Assembly (NCBI GenBank): GCA_012728025.1
Contig: JAAYFX010000040.1
Location: forward strand, 1-11,786
DNA length: 11,786 nucleotides
Direction: 5' to 3'
Source: Clostridiales bacterium
GTDB lineage: Bacteria > Bacillota > Clostridia > Oscillospirales > Oscillospiraceae
The notes under the pieces were generated by a model. The model saw only the letters and a program-made list of their open reading frames with translations. It did not search any database and was not told the origin of the DNA. This document shows positions 1 to 6,071 of the stretch, piece after piece (position 1 is the stretch's first letter; every line of letters starts with the position of its first letter). The position numbers and the translations under genes are program-made.

Positions 1-66
1 AGCTTTGATTTTGATATGGATAAAAAGGCTACAATGATAATCGGAGAATGTTCCCAGTGTAAATAA
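1..66 (+). CDS. C-terminal end of a Fur-family metal regulator (partial, 5' end outside window)
   Basis: Frame 1 is open from the first base to a TAA at 64-66, giving 21 residues that end in MIIGECSQCK. Fur, Zur and PerR proteins typically finish with a beta strand followed by G-x-C-x-x-C, whose cysteines form part of a structural zinc site; the last residues here (G-E-C-S-Q-C) match that pattern. Only the tail is visible, so the subtype cannot be read. The location 70 bases upstream of a zinc-type ABC importer, on the same strand, makes a zinc-responsive Zur an attractive inference, possibly co-transcribed with znuA. No clear terminator separates it from znuA: the only dyad, TCCCC/GGGGA at about 67-94, has short arms and a long loop. 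An unrelated protein ending in CxxC remains possible. Confidence 0.6.
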   Translation, partial: SFDFDMDKKATMIIGECSQCK

Positions 67-136
67 TCCCCGAAAGGTAAGATGTATAAGGGGAGCCTTT
101 AATCTTTGCATTCAGTTTAATAGGAGGTTTGCTAAA

Positions 137-1114
137 ATGAAAAAAATTTTATCCGTCCTTATGGCGGTGCTTTTAATAATAGCTGTTTTTTCCGCCTGCA
201 AAAGTACCGAAAAAGCAGAGGAAAATGTTAGTGCCGGAAAAAGGGTTTCGGAAACCGAGGGGCTTAAAATAGTTGCCACCACCTTCCCCCAATATGACTG
301 GCTGCGGGAAGTGCTGGGCGAGCATATTGAAAACACAGAGCTTATCCTTCTTATAGATGACGGTGTGGATTTGCACAGCTTTCAGCCTACGGTGGAAGAC
401 ATAGCAAAGGTTTCCGACTGTGATATTCTAGTTTATACTGGCGGCGAATCGGACGGTTGGGTTCAAGATGCCATAAAAACCGCAAAGAAAGGCTTTTGTG
501 CCATAAGCCTTGTTGAAACTTTGGGTAACGAGGGTATGCATGAGCACCCTCATGAGCATGAGCCTGAGCATGAGCACGAGGTTGATGAACACGTCTGGCT
601 GTCTTTGAAAAACGCAGGTATTATCTGCAAGGCTATTGAGGAAAAGCTTTCGGAGCTTGACCCTAAAAATGCTGAAGATTATAGAAAAAATGCGGAAGTC
701 TACCTTGAAAAGCTCTCAAAGCTTGACAGTGAATATGAAACAGCTGTTTCAATAGCCTCTCAAAACACTGTCATTTTTGCCGACCGCTTTCCCTTCATCT
801 ATCTTCTGGATGACTATGGCCTTAACTATTACGCTGCCTTTTCCGGCTGCTCGGCAGAAACGGAGGCAAGCTTTGAGACCATTGCGTTTTTATCGGATAA
901 GCTCTCTGAACTGGGGCTTTCCGGCCTAGTGGTTATCGAAACTTCCGATAAATCTATTGCCCGTGCCATACTGCAAAACAGTGGCAGTGACAAGGGGGAA
1001 ATATTTGTTATGGACTCCATGCAGTCTGTTACACTGACAGATGTAAAAGCAGGCTACACATACCTTGGCACTATGGAAAAGAATTTGGAAGCCTTAAAGG
1101 GCGCCCTTAAATAA
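137..1114 (+). CDS. znuA: Zinc ABC transporter substrate-binding lipoprotein (ZnuA/AdcA type)
   Basis: This 325-residue protein should capture zinc outside the membrane and hand it to ZnuB. Residues 1-20 form a lipoprotein signal peptide (MKK, a hydrophobic run, then FSAC), so Cys21 is the likely lipidated N-terminus. The cluster A-I/TroA fold is indicated by VDLHSFQPT (probable ligand His80) and DEHVWLS (probable ligand His152). Between them residues 135-147 form the His/Glu-rich loop seen in zinc rather than manganese binders. The third ligand is usually a His just before Asp in the FHDxF region, but here the segment reads FADRFPF, with Ala215 in that place. I recall similar sequences in clostridial relatives, so this is a subfamily variant rather than damage. 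The start is well supported by AGGAGG at 122-127. The stop lies 13 bases before znuC. A Mn or Co role cannot be excluded, but the His loop favours zinc. Confidence 0.93.
   Translation: MKKILSVLMAVLLIIAVFSACKSTEKAEENVSAGKRVSETEGLKIVATTFPQYDWLREVLGEHIENTELILLIDDGVDLHSFQPTVEDIAKVSDCDILVYTGGESDGWVQDAIKTAKKGFCAISLVETLGNEGMHEHPHEHEPEHEHEVDEHVWLSLKNAGIICKAIEEKLSELDPKNAEDYRKNAEVYLEKLSKLDSEYETAVSIASQNTVIFADRFPFIYLLDDYGLNYYAAFSGCSAETEASFETIAFLSDKLSELGLSGLVVIETSDKSIARAILQNSGSDKGEIFVMDSMQSVTLTDVKAGYTYLGTMEKNLEALKGALK
539..582 (+). repeat. CATGAG-like hexamer repeat encoding the His/Glu-rich loop of ZnuA
   Basis: Degenerate six-base units (CATGAG, CACCCT, CATGAG, CATGAG, CCTGAG, CATGAG, CACGAG) run in frame and encode alternating His-Glu pairs with two Pro substitutions, covering roughly residues 135-148 of ZnuA. 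Each unit adds exactly two residues, so gain or loss of units would change loop length without a frameshift. Such loops in zinc-binding proteins of this family are known to vary between strains and to bind zinc with low affinity. Confidence 0.75.
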
Positions 1115-1127
1115 GGAAGGGGAAAAC

Positions 1128-1841
1128 ATGGCCTTAGTCAGCATAAAAGACACAGCTCTCGGCTATGAGGGCAGGGCAATCGTAGAAAACCTCAACTTTC
1201 AGGTGAATTCTGGAGACTATCTGTGCATAGTTGGGGAAAACGGCTCTGGAAAAACGACACTTATGAAGACCCTGCTCGGCCTTATCCCCCCCTTGGATGG
1301 GAAAATAATATACGGCAACGGACTTAAAAGATGTGAAATTGGCTATCTGCCCCAGCAGACAGAGGTGCAAAAGGATTTTCCTGCCTCTGTCTGTGAAATA
1401 GTCCTCTCCGGCTGCCTTAACCGCTGTGGTTCACGGCCTTTTTACAAAAGTGAGGAAAAGGCTATGGCGGAGAAAAATATGGAGAGGTTAGGCATTTCCA
1501 AGCTGTCCCGCCGCTGTTACAGGGAACTTTCCGGCGGACAGCAGCAAAGGGTTTTGTTAGCCAGAGCCTTATGTGCCACCCAAAAACTTCTTTTGCTTGA
1601 CGAGCCGGCGGCAGGGCTTGACCCCAAGGCTACAAAGGATATGTATGACACAATAGAAAAGCTTAATAAGCATGACGGAATAACTGTTATCATGATTTCT
1701 CACGATATTGCTCAGGCGGCAAAATACGCAAGCCACATCCTGCACATAGCTACAAATCCCCTATTTTTCGGGGCAGCTTCAGATTATCCGAAAAGTGACA
1801 TAGGCAGGGCGTATAAGGGAAGCTTTGGGGGTGAATCATAA
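1128..1841 (+). CDS. znuC: Zinc ABC transporter ATP-binding protein
   Basis: This is the cytoplasmic ATPase that powers the importer, 237 residues long, normal for the family. The motifs appear in order: Walker A GENGSGKTT (36-44), Q-loop around LPQQ (74-77), ABC signature LSGGQQQR (134-141), Walker B LLLLDEP (154-160), D-loop AGLDP (162-166) and H-switch SHD with His192. The small size, the early QQ and the short C-terminus fit the ZnuC/MntB/TroB group rather than an exporter. The ATG is preceded by AAGGAAGGGG at about 1113-1122, right at the znuA stop. The 3' end overlaps znuB by one base (TAATG), which implies translational coupling. Substrate assignment rests on the His-rich binding protein next to it; from this subunit alone Mn would be equally possible. 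Confidence 0.94.
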   Translation: MALVSIKDTALGYEGRAIVENLNFQVNSGDYLCIVGENGSGKTTLMKTLLGLIPPLDGKIIYGNGLKRCEIGYLPQQTEVQKDFPASVCEIVLSGCLNRCGSRPFYKSEEKAMAEKNMERLGISKLSRRCYRELSGGQQQRVLLARALCATQKLLLLDEPAAGLDPKATKDMYDTIEKLNKHDGITVIMISHDIAQAAKYASHILHIATNPLFFGAASDYPKSDIGRAYKGSFGGES

Positions 1842-2692
1842 TGGGCGAAGCCATTGGGAAACTGGCCTTATATTTTGAATATCCCTTTGTCCGTTATGCC
1901 CTTATAGTGGGTGTGCTAATAGCTCTTTGCTCCTCCCTTTTGGGGGTGACCTTGGTATTAAAGCGCTTTTCCTTTATCGGTGACGGCCTTTCTCACGTGG
2001 CCTTTGGTGCTGTGGCAATTGCGGCGGTTTTGGGTCTGAGTAACGACATAATACTTGTAGCTCCCATAACGGTGCTCTGCGCCATACTTATTTTGCGCAC
2101 CGGTCAAAACACAAAAATAAAAGGTGATGCCGTAATCGCCCTTTTATCCGTAAGTGCCTTGGCCGTTGGCTATCTTCTGATGAATATTTTCTCGGCCTCA
2201 TCAAACCTTTCCGGCGATGTCTGCACAACTCTTTTTGGCTCCACCTCCATCCTGACCCTCACAACTATGGATGTGTGGATGTGCGTTTTCATGTCTCTTA
2301 TAGTAATTGCGGTGTTCGTGCTTTTTTATAACAGGATATTTTCTGTCACCTTTGATGAAAGCTTTGCCATGGCAACAGGGATAAAAGCCGCAAGGTATAA
2401 CCTGCTCATTGCTGTTATAACTGCCCTTGTCATAGTTCTCGCCATGAATTTGGTGGGAACCCTTTTAACCTCCGCCCTCATTATTTTTCCTGCCCTATCT
2501 GCCATGCGGGTGTTTAAAAGTTTTAAGTCCGTACTCATATGTTCGGCGGTTTATTCGGTTGTTTGCTCCGCCCTTGGGATAATTATATCCATACTTTTCG
2601 GTACTCCCGTCGGCTCAACCATAGTTGCGGTGGAGATTATTTTTTTCCTCCTTTTCTGGCTGATGGGATTTTTAAAAGAAGCGGGAAAATAA
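1841..2692 (+). CDS. znuB: Zinc ABC transporter permease
   Basis: This 283-residue, very hydrophobic protein is the membrane channel of the ABC-3 permease family (ZnuB/AdcB/MntC/TroC). By eye it has about eight membrane segments. The family's best conserved stretch is present near residues 41-60: KRFSFIGDGLSHVAFGAVAI, in which the GD-x-LSH core is diagnostic. A later cytoplasmic loop contains FDESFAMATGIKAARYN, where the family normally contacts the ATPase (FDxxxAxxxG). The ATG shares its A with the last base of the znuC TAA stop, so re-initiation after znuC is expected; no separate strong ribosome site is needed. It is the last gene of the operon before a gap of 250 bases. The length is normal and I see no damage. 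Confidence 0.94.
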   Translation: MGEAIGKLALYFEYPFVRYALIVGVLIALCSSLLGVTLVLKRFSFIGDGLSHVAFGAVAIAAVLGLSNDIILVAPITVLCAILILRTGQNTKIKGDAVIALLSVSALAVGYLLMNIFSASSNLSGDVCTTLFGSTSILTLTTMDVWMCVFMSLIVIAVFVLFYNRIFSVTFDESFAMATGIKAARYNLLIAVITALVIVLAMNLVGTLLTSALIIFPALSAMRVFKSFKSVLICSAVYSVVCSALGIIISILFGTPVGSTIVAVEIIFFLLFWLMGFLKEAGK

Positions 2693-2875
2693 AAGGACTT
2701 TAAGGTTTTAAAGTTAGCCCAAAAGTTATAAAAATCCTATATAAAGCTTTCAAAAAGGTCTTTTACTTGGAAATTACAAGCAAAGGACACTTTTGAATTT
2801 CGACCTTATGTATCTGCCATTTTAAATAAAAGTTTCTCAAAGCATCTTATAAAATCTCCCCCCATCAAAATTTTC
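2693..2875. other. AT-rich spacer between the zinc uptake operon and the metal-resistance unit
   Basis: No gene is visible on either strand. Just after znuB there is a perfect 7-base inverted repeat, ACTTTAA (2697-2703) and TTAAAGT (2708-2714), with a 4-base loop. It is AT-only apart from one pair per arm and has no T-run after it, so it is at best a weak termination or pausing signal. The rest is A/T-rich with a C-run near 2858-2863 and no structure I could support. Confidence 0.5.
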
Positions 2876-2904
2876 TTGACATAATTTCAAGGCGGGCATA
2901 TAAT
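2876..2904 (+). promoter_or_regulatory. Consensus sigma-A promoter for cadC (ArsR-type repressor)
   Basis: TTGACA (2876-2881) and TATAAT (2899-2904) are separated by exactly 17 bases, so both hexamers and the spacing match the vegetative consensus. Transcription should start near 2911, inside the palindrome that follows. Such a strong core promoter is what one expects when expression is set by a repressor bound over the start site. Confidence 0.92.
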
Positions 2905-2905
2905 A

Positions 2906-2927
2906 CAGTTGAACAATCATTCAACTG
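2906..2927. promoter_or_regulatory. ArsR/SmtB-type operator overlapping the cadC transcription start
   Basis: A perfect 8-base inverted repeat, CAGTTGAA (2906-2913) and TTCAACTG (2920-2927), flanks the spacer CAATCA. The core TGAACAATCATTCA closely resembles operators bound by CadC/SmtB/CzrA-type repressors (TGAA, six bases, TTCA). It begins one base after the -10 box and covers the expected start site, so apo-repressor binding should block transcription and metal binding should release it. The arms recur upstream of the P-type ATPase gene. Confidence 0.88.
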
Positions 2928-2942
2928 AAGGAGGCCATCCAA

Positions 2943-3308
2943 ATGTATCCCTGTGATGCCGAGCTTGACCGTTGCGACTGTAACACCATCCACGAAGAAG
3001 TCGTTGCCAAGGTTCGTGAGCATATGCCCGAGGAGAGCATCCTTTTAGACCTTGCCGATATTTTCAAAGTTTTCAGCGATTCCACAAGGGTGAAGATACT
3101 TTATGCCCTGTTTCGTGCCGAGATGTGTGTCTGCGATATTTCCGTTTTACTGGGCATGACAAAGTCTTCAATCTCCCATCAGCTCAGGGTTTTAAAGCAG
3201 GCGAATCTTGTAAAAAACCGCAGAGAGGGTAAGGTTGTTTATTACTCGCTGGCAGATGAGCATGTCAAGGTTATTTTTGACCAAGCGCTTATTCACGTCT
3301 GCGAATAA
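2943..3308 (+). CDS. cadC: CadC-like ArsR/SmtB metal-sensing repressor (Cd/Pb/Zn)
   Basis: This 121-residue winged-helix repressor should leave DNA when it binds toxic thiophilic metals. It carries both sites known in the family. The alpha3N cysteine site is represented by MCVCD (Cys62, Cys64) in the third helix plus N-terminal Cys4, Cys11 and Cys13. The alpha5 site follows the D-x-H-x10-H-x2-E/H rule exactly, with Asp105, His107, His118 and Glu121. The recognition helix region is MTKSSISHQLRVLKQA, followed by the wing RREGKVVYYSL. The size matches plasmid CadC (about 122 residues). The ribosome site AAGGAGG (2928-2934) abuts the operator and lies 8 bases from the ATG. The ATPase gene follows 123 bases downstream and is the obvious target. 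Cys usage favours Cd/Pb/Zn, but the exact inducer cannot be read from sequence. Confidence 0.92.
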   Translation: MYPCDAELDRCDCNTIHEEVVAKVREHMPEESILLDLADIFKVFSDSTRVKILYALFRAEMCVCDISVLLGMTKSSISHQLRVLKQANLVKNRREGKVVYYSLADEHVKVIFDQALIHVCE

Positions 3309-3373
3309 GCCGTGGGCAGCAAAGTGCCGCCGAAATTGAGGCTAAAGCAGAGAAAGAACAAAAAATTTTAAGC

Positions 3374-3409
3374 AAACAGTTGAACACATAAGCAACTATT
3401 CAACTGTTT
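3374..3409. promoter_or_regulatory. Second cadC-type palindrome, upstream of the P-type ATPase gene
   Basis: AAACAGTTGAA (3374-3384) and TTCAACTGTTT (3399-3409) form a perfect 11-base inverted repeat around a 14-base spacer. The segment ACAGTTGAACA is identical to 2905-2915 and ATTCAACTG to 2919-2927, so the arms match the cadC operator, but the spacer is eight bases longer. It may be a second repressor site. Alternatively, in RNA it would be an 11-pair hairpin followed by TTTGATTT, a possible weak attenuator. I see no convincing promoter hexamers here, so the ATPase gene may depend on read-through from cadC. Confidence 0.65.
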
Positions 3410-3431
3410 TGATTTAGAAGGAGAAATAATC

Positions 3432-5795
3432 ATGGTTGTAACAACAATGCAGTATACCCTTGAGGGGCTTTGCTGCGGCTGCTGCGCCGCCAAAATTGAA
3501 AGGGAGCTTAGTCTTTTACCCGGAGTGTCTAAGGCAGTTTTTGATTTCATGTCAAAGACACTAACCATGGAGCTTACCGAGGGGTTTTCCTCCGAGGATA
3601 TAGGGCCTCAGGCTGAGAGCATAGTAAAAAAACATAACTCCCATATAAAAACCGACGAAGAAGAAAATGAACGCCCCGCAAGCAAAACTCTTTATATAAA
3701 AGGTCTGCACTGTGCTGACTGTGCCCGCAAAATTGAAGATAAGGTTCGGGGTATTCGGGGTGTTAAGTCTGCAAACCTTAATTTCGTAACAGAAAAACTG
3801 AATATTGAAGCTGAAAATGAAAATATGCTCCCCGCCATTTTGCGGCAGGCTTCCGAGTATGCTCGAAACATAGAACCGGAAGTGCAAATTACATATGCCG
3901 ATGTGGAAAGCGGCGAGAAAGACCGGCGTATAAACCTTAAAAGATGGATAGAAAGGCTAACCTTGGGGCTGGGAGCCTTGCTTTTTGCTCTGGCTGTCTT
4001 TGTGGATTTTAAAGAACCGTACAGTCTTTCAATCTACCTTGCAAGCTATCTGCTCATTGGCGGCAAGGTTCTTGTGCGGGCTGGAAAGAACATATCAAAA
4101 GGTCAGGTTTTTGACGAAAACACCCTAATGAGCATAGCCACCATTGGAGCCTTTGCCATAGGTGAAAACCCCGAGGGCGTTGCCGTTATGCTCTTTTACA
4201 GGATAGGCGAGGCATTCCAAAGTCTGGCTGTAAATCGCTCCCGCAAATCTATTGCAGCCCTTATGAACATTCGGCCGGATTTTGCAAACCTTAAAGTGGG
4301 AAACAAGGTTATATCCGTCCCTCCCGAGGAGGTTGCCGTTGGTGAACTTATCCTTGTAAGAGCCGGTGAAAAGGTGCCTTTAGACGGTTTTGTCAGGGAA
4401 GGCTCCTCGGCCTTGGACGTTTCTGCTCTTACGGGTGAGTCCATGCCCCGAGACGTTTCCTCCGGCAGCGAAATTCTCTCCGGCTCCATTAATAAAAACG
4501 GGGTTTTAACCGTTGAGGTCACAAAACCCTTTGCCGAATCCACCATTTCAAAGATTTTGGAGCTTGTTGAAAATGCCAGCAGCAAAAAGGCTCCAACCGA
4601 GAATTTTATTACAAAGTTTGCAAGATACTACACCCCTGCCGTAACCTTTGCCGCCCTTATGCTGGCTGTGGTTCCGCCTCTTTTGATTAGCGGGGCAAGC
4701 TTTGACGATTGGATTTACAGAGCCTTGGCGTTTCTGGTGGTATCCTGCCCCTGCGCCTTGGTTATCTCCATTCCCCTAAGCTTTTTCGGCGGTATCGGCG
4801 GCGCTTCCAGAAATGGAATTCTTATTAAAGGCAGCAATTACCTTGAGGCTTTAAACAAGGTTGACACAGTGGTTTTTGATAAAACCGGAACCCTTACAAA
4901 GGGAAGCTTTAAGGTTACAAAAATATGCCCCGCCGAGGGCTGGTCGAAAGAGGCCCTTTTACATAGCGCCGCTTATGCAGAAGGAACTTCAACCCATCCA
5001 ATAGCCCTTTCCATACGCAAGGAATACGGAAATCCCATAGATTTTGAAAGGCTCTCGGAGCAAAGAGAAATTGCCGGACAGGGCCTTAGCGTAAAGCTTG
5101 ACGGCAAAGACATACTTATAGGAAACGCAAGGCTTATGGAGGAAAACGCCATTGCCTATACTCCGGCAAAAGAGGCCGGCAGCCTTGTGTATCTTGCCAG
5201 CGAAGGCATTTTTGCAGGCTATATCCTCATATCCGACGAGATAAAATCTGATAGCAAGATGGCAATCAGGGAGCTTAAAAAGCTTGGTGTTTCAAACACT
5301 GTTATGCTAACAGGAGACCGCCGTGCCGCTGGCGAGGCCATCGCAAGGGAAATTGGCCTTGACAGCGTATACACAGAGCTTTTGCCCCAGCAGAAGGTGG
5401 AGATTTTAGAGAAAATCGAAAGCGAAAAAACCGGTACAGGCAGCCTGCTTTTCGCCGGTGACGGTATAAACGACGCACCGGTTTTGGCAAGGGCGCAGGT
5501 GGGCGTTGCCATGGGCGCTTTGGGGACGGATGCCGCTATCGAAGCGGCAGATGTGGTGCTTATGACTGACGAGCCTTCAAAGCTTGTCACAGCTATAAAA
5601 ATTGCAAGGAAAACCCGCTCCATCGTCTGGCAGAACATTATCTTTGCCTTGGGGGTTAAGGCCCTAGTTTTGGTTCTTGTGGCGGCGGGGACAGCGACTA
5701 TGTGGGAGGCGGTTTTTGCTGATGTGGGTGTTGCTTTAATAGCCATTTTAAACGCAATGCGAGCCTTAAAAACAGATGGGCTTGCCCCCTTATAA
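3432..5795 (+). CDS. cadA: P1B-type heavy-metal-exporting ATPase (Zn/Cd/Pb)
   Basis: This 787-residue membrane pump should export divalent soft metals using ATP. Two N-terminal HMA domains are present, with GLCCGCC (residues 12-18) and GLHCADC (91-97). The transmembrane core carries the metal-binding CPC motif (Cys439-Pro440-Cys441). The catalytic parts are TGES (334-337), phosphorylated Asp483 in DKTGT, the nucleotide-domain HP (His522-Pro523), TGD near 627-629 and GDGINDAP (676-683). Lys743 and Asp764 in the last membrane segments correspond to the pair typical of the ZntA/CadA (P1B-2) subgroup, which argues against Cu pumps (N/Y/M/S pattern) and Co pumps (SPC). The ATG follows AAGGAG (3418-3423) by 8 bases. 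It lies downstream of the CadC-like repressor and a palindrome with the same arms as the cadC operator, and is followed by a terminator. The double cysteines in HMA1 are unusual relative to textbook GMxCxxC but, as I recall, occur in clostridial relatives. Confidence 0.95.
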   Translation: MVVTTMQYTLEGLCCGCCAAKIERELSLLPGVSKAVFDFMSKTLTMELTEGFSSEDIGPQAESIVKKHNSHIKTDEEENERPASKTLYIKGLHCADCARKIEDKVRGIRGVKSANLNFVTEKLNIEAENENMLPAILRQASEYARNIEPEVQITYADVESGEKDRRINLKRWIERLTLGLGALLFALAVFVDFKEPYSLSIYLASYLLIGGKVLVRAGKNISKGQVFDENTLMSIATIGAFAIGENPEGVAVMLFYRIGEAFQSLAVNRSRKSIAALMNIRPDFANLKVGNKVISVPPEEVAVGELILVRAGEKVPLDGFVREGSSALDVSALTGESMPRDVSSGSEILSGSINKNGVLTVEVTKPFAESTISKILELVENASSKKAPTENFITKFARYYTPAVTFAALMLAVVPPLLISGASFDDWIYRALAFLVVSCPCALVISIPLSFFGGIGGASRNGILIKGSNYLEALNKVDTVVFDKTGTLTKGSFKVTKICPAEGWSKEALLHSAAYAEGTSTHPIALSIRKEYGNPIDFERLSEQREIAGQGLSVKLDGKDILIGNARLMEENAIAYTPAKEAGSLVYLASEGIFAGYILISDEIKSDSKMAIRELKKLGVSNTVMLTGDRRAAGEAIAREIGLDSVYTELLPQQKVEILEKIESEKTGTGSLLFAGDGINDAPVLARAQVGVAMGALGTDAAIEAADVVLMTDEPSKLVTAIKIARKTRSIVWQNIIFALGVKALVLVLVAAGTATMWEAVFADVGVALIAILNAMRALKTDGLAPL

Positions 5796-5803
5796 ATTTA
5801 ATT

Positions 5804-5849
5804 AAATACGGCGCTTCGGGCTTAAAGCCGAGGCGCTGTATTTATTTGC
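5804..5849 (+). terminator. Factor-independent terminator after the P-type ATPase gene
   Basis: AAATACGGCGC (5804-5814) pairs with GCGCTGTATTT (5833-5843), with one G-U pair, and the interior TCGGGC/GCCGA extends the stem with one bulge. The 3' arm runs into TTTATTT. It begins nine bases after the ATPase stop. Because the 5' side is A-rich as well, it could also work on the opposite strand. It isolates the metal-resistance unit from cobS. Confidence 0.82.
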
Positions 5850-5959
5850 CGCTTCAAGGTGCAGAAATCGCAAATCTGCAAATAATTCAGAGAAAAATCA
5901 GTAAAACCTACAATATCTACTGACAAAAGGCAAAGCTTTATAAAAATTTTCATAAAAAA

Positions 5960-5988
5960 TAGACAGATAGCTTAAATAGTGTTATATT
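5960..5988 (+). promoter_or_regulatory. Probable sigma-A promoter for cobS
   Basis: TAGACA (5960-5965) and TATATT (5983-5988) are spaced by 17 bases; each differs from consensus by one base. This places the transcription start near 5995 and gives a leader of about 77 bases. The upstream terminator supports the need for a new promoter here. The region is AT-rich, so a chance match is possible. Confidence 0.55.
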
Positions 5989-6048
5989 GTTTTTATAGGC
6001 TATTAAAAACAATCGATTGCAGTCTTTAAGCCAGCCTGTGTATTTAAA

Positions 6049-6063
6049 TTCCTTTGTAAGGAA
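6049..6063 (+). promoter_or_regulatory. Hairpin containing the cobS ribosome-binding site
   Basis: TTCCTT (6049-6054) and AAGGAA (6058-6063) are perfectly complementary with a 3-base loop TGT. The 3' arm is the only Shine-Dalgarno-like sequence for cobS, 8 bases before its ATG at 6072. If the hairpin forms in mRNA it would hide the ribosome site. Six mostly A-U pairs give modest stability, so whether it matters in vivo is uncertain. Confidence 0.45.
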
Positions 6064-6071
6064 GTCTGGAA

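Noticed and set aside
67..136. Zur-box-like operator or promoter upstream of znuA
   Set aside because: I saw no palindrome resembling a Zur box and no pair of good promoter hexamers; TATAAG at 85-90 lacks a suitable -35 element.
2697..2714. Inverted repeat ACTTTAA/TTAAAGT after znuB as a terminator
   Set aside because: It is AT-rich with only one G-C pair and is followed by TAGCCC rather than a T-run, so it is not a convincing intrinsic terminator.
3309..3373. Possible continuation of the CadC-like protein in another frame after its stop (about 20 codons)
   Set aside because: The protein is already full length for the family and ends right after its last alpha5 ligand, so a frameshift is not needed; the downstream codons show no family similarity.
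5219..5746. Long open frame of 175 codons on the minus strand inside the P-type ATPase gene
   Set aside because: Composition is Ser/Ala/Thr-rich as expected for the antisense of a well-conserved membrane protein gene; the plus-strand motifs (GDGINDAP and others) are decisive.
5860..5880. TGCAGA/TCTGCA inverted repeat with a 9-base loop upstream of the cobS promoter
   Set aside because: Short arms in an AT-rich spacer with no recognisable binding consensus; could be an operator but nothing supports it.
6024..6034. CTTTAAGCCAG in the cobS leader, identical to 6937-6947 in the riboswitch B12-box region
   Set aside because: The rest of a cobalamin aptamer (GCCACTG core, ACC after the box, closing stem) is missing in the short leader, so an 11-base match is most likely chance; it is not evidence for a second riboswitch.
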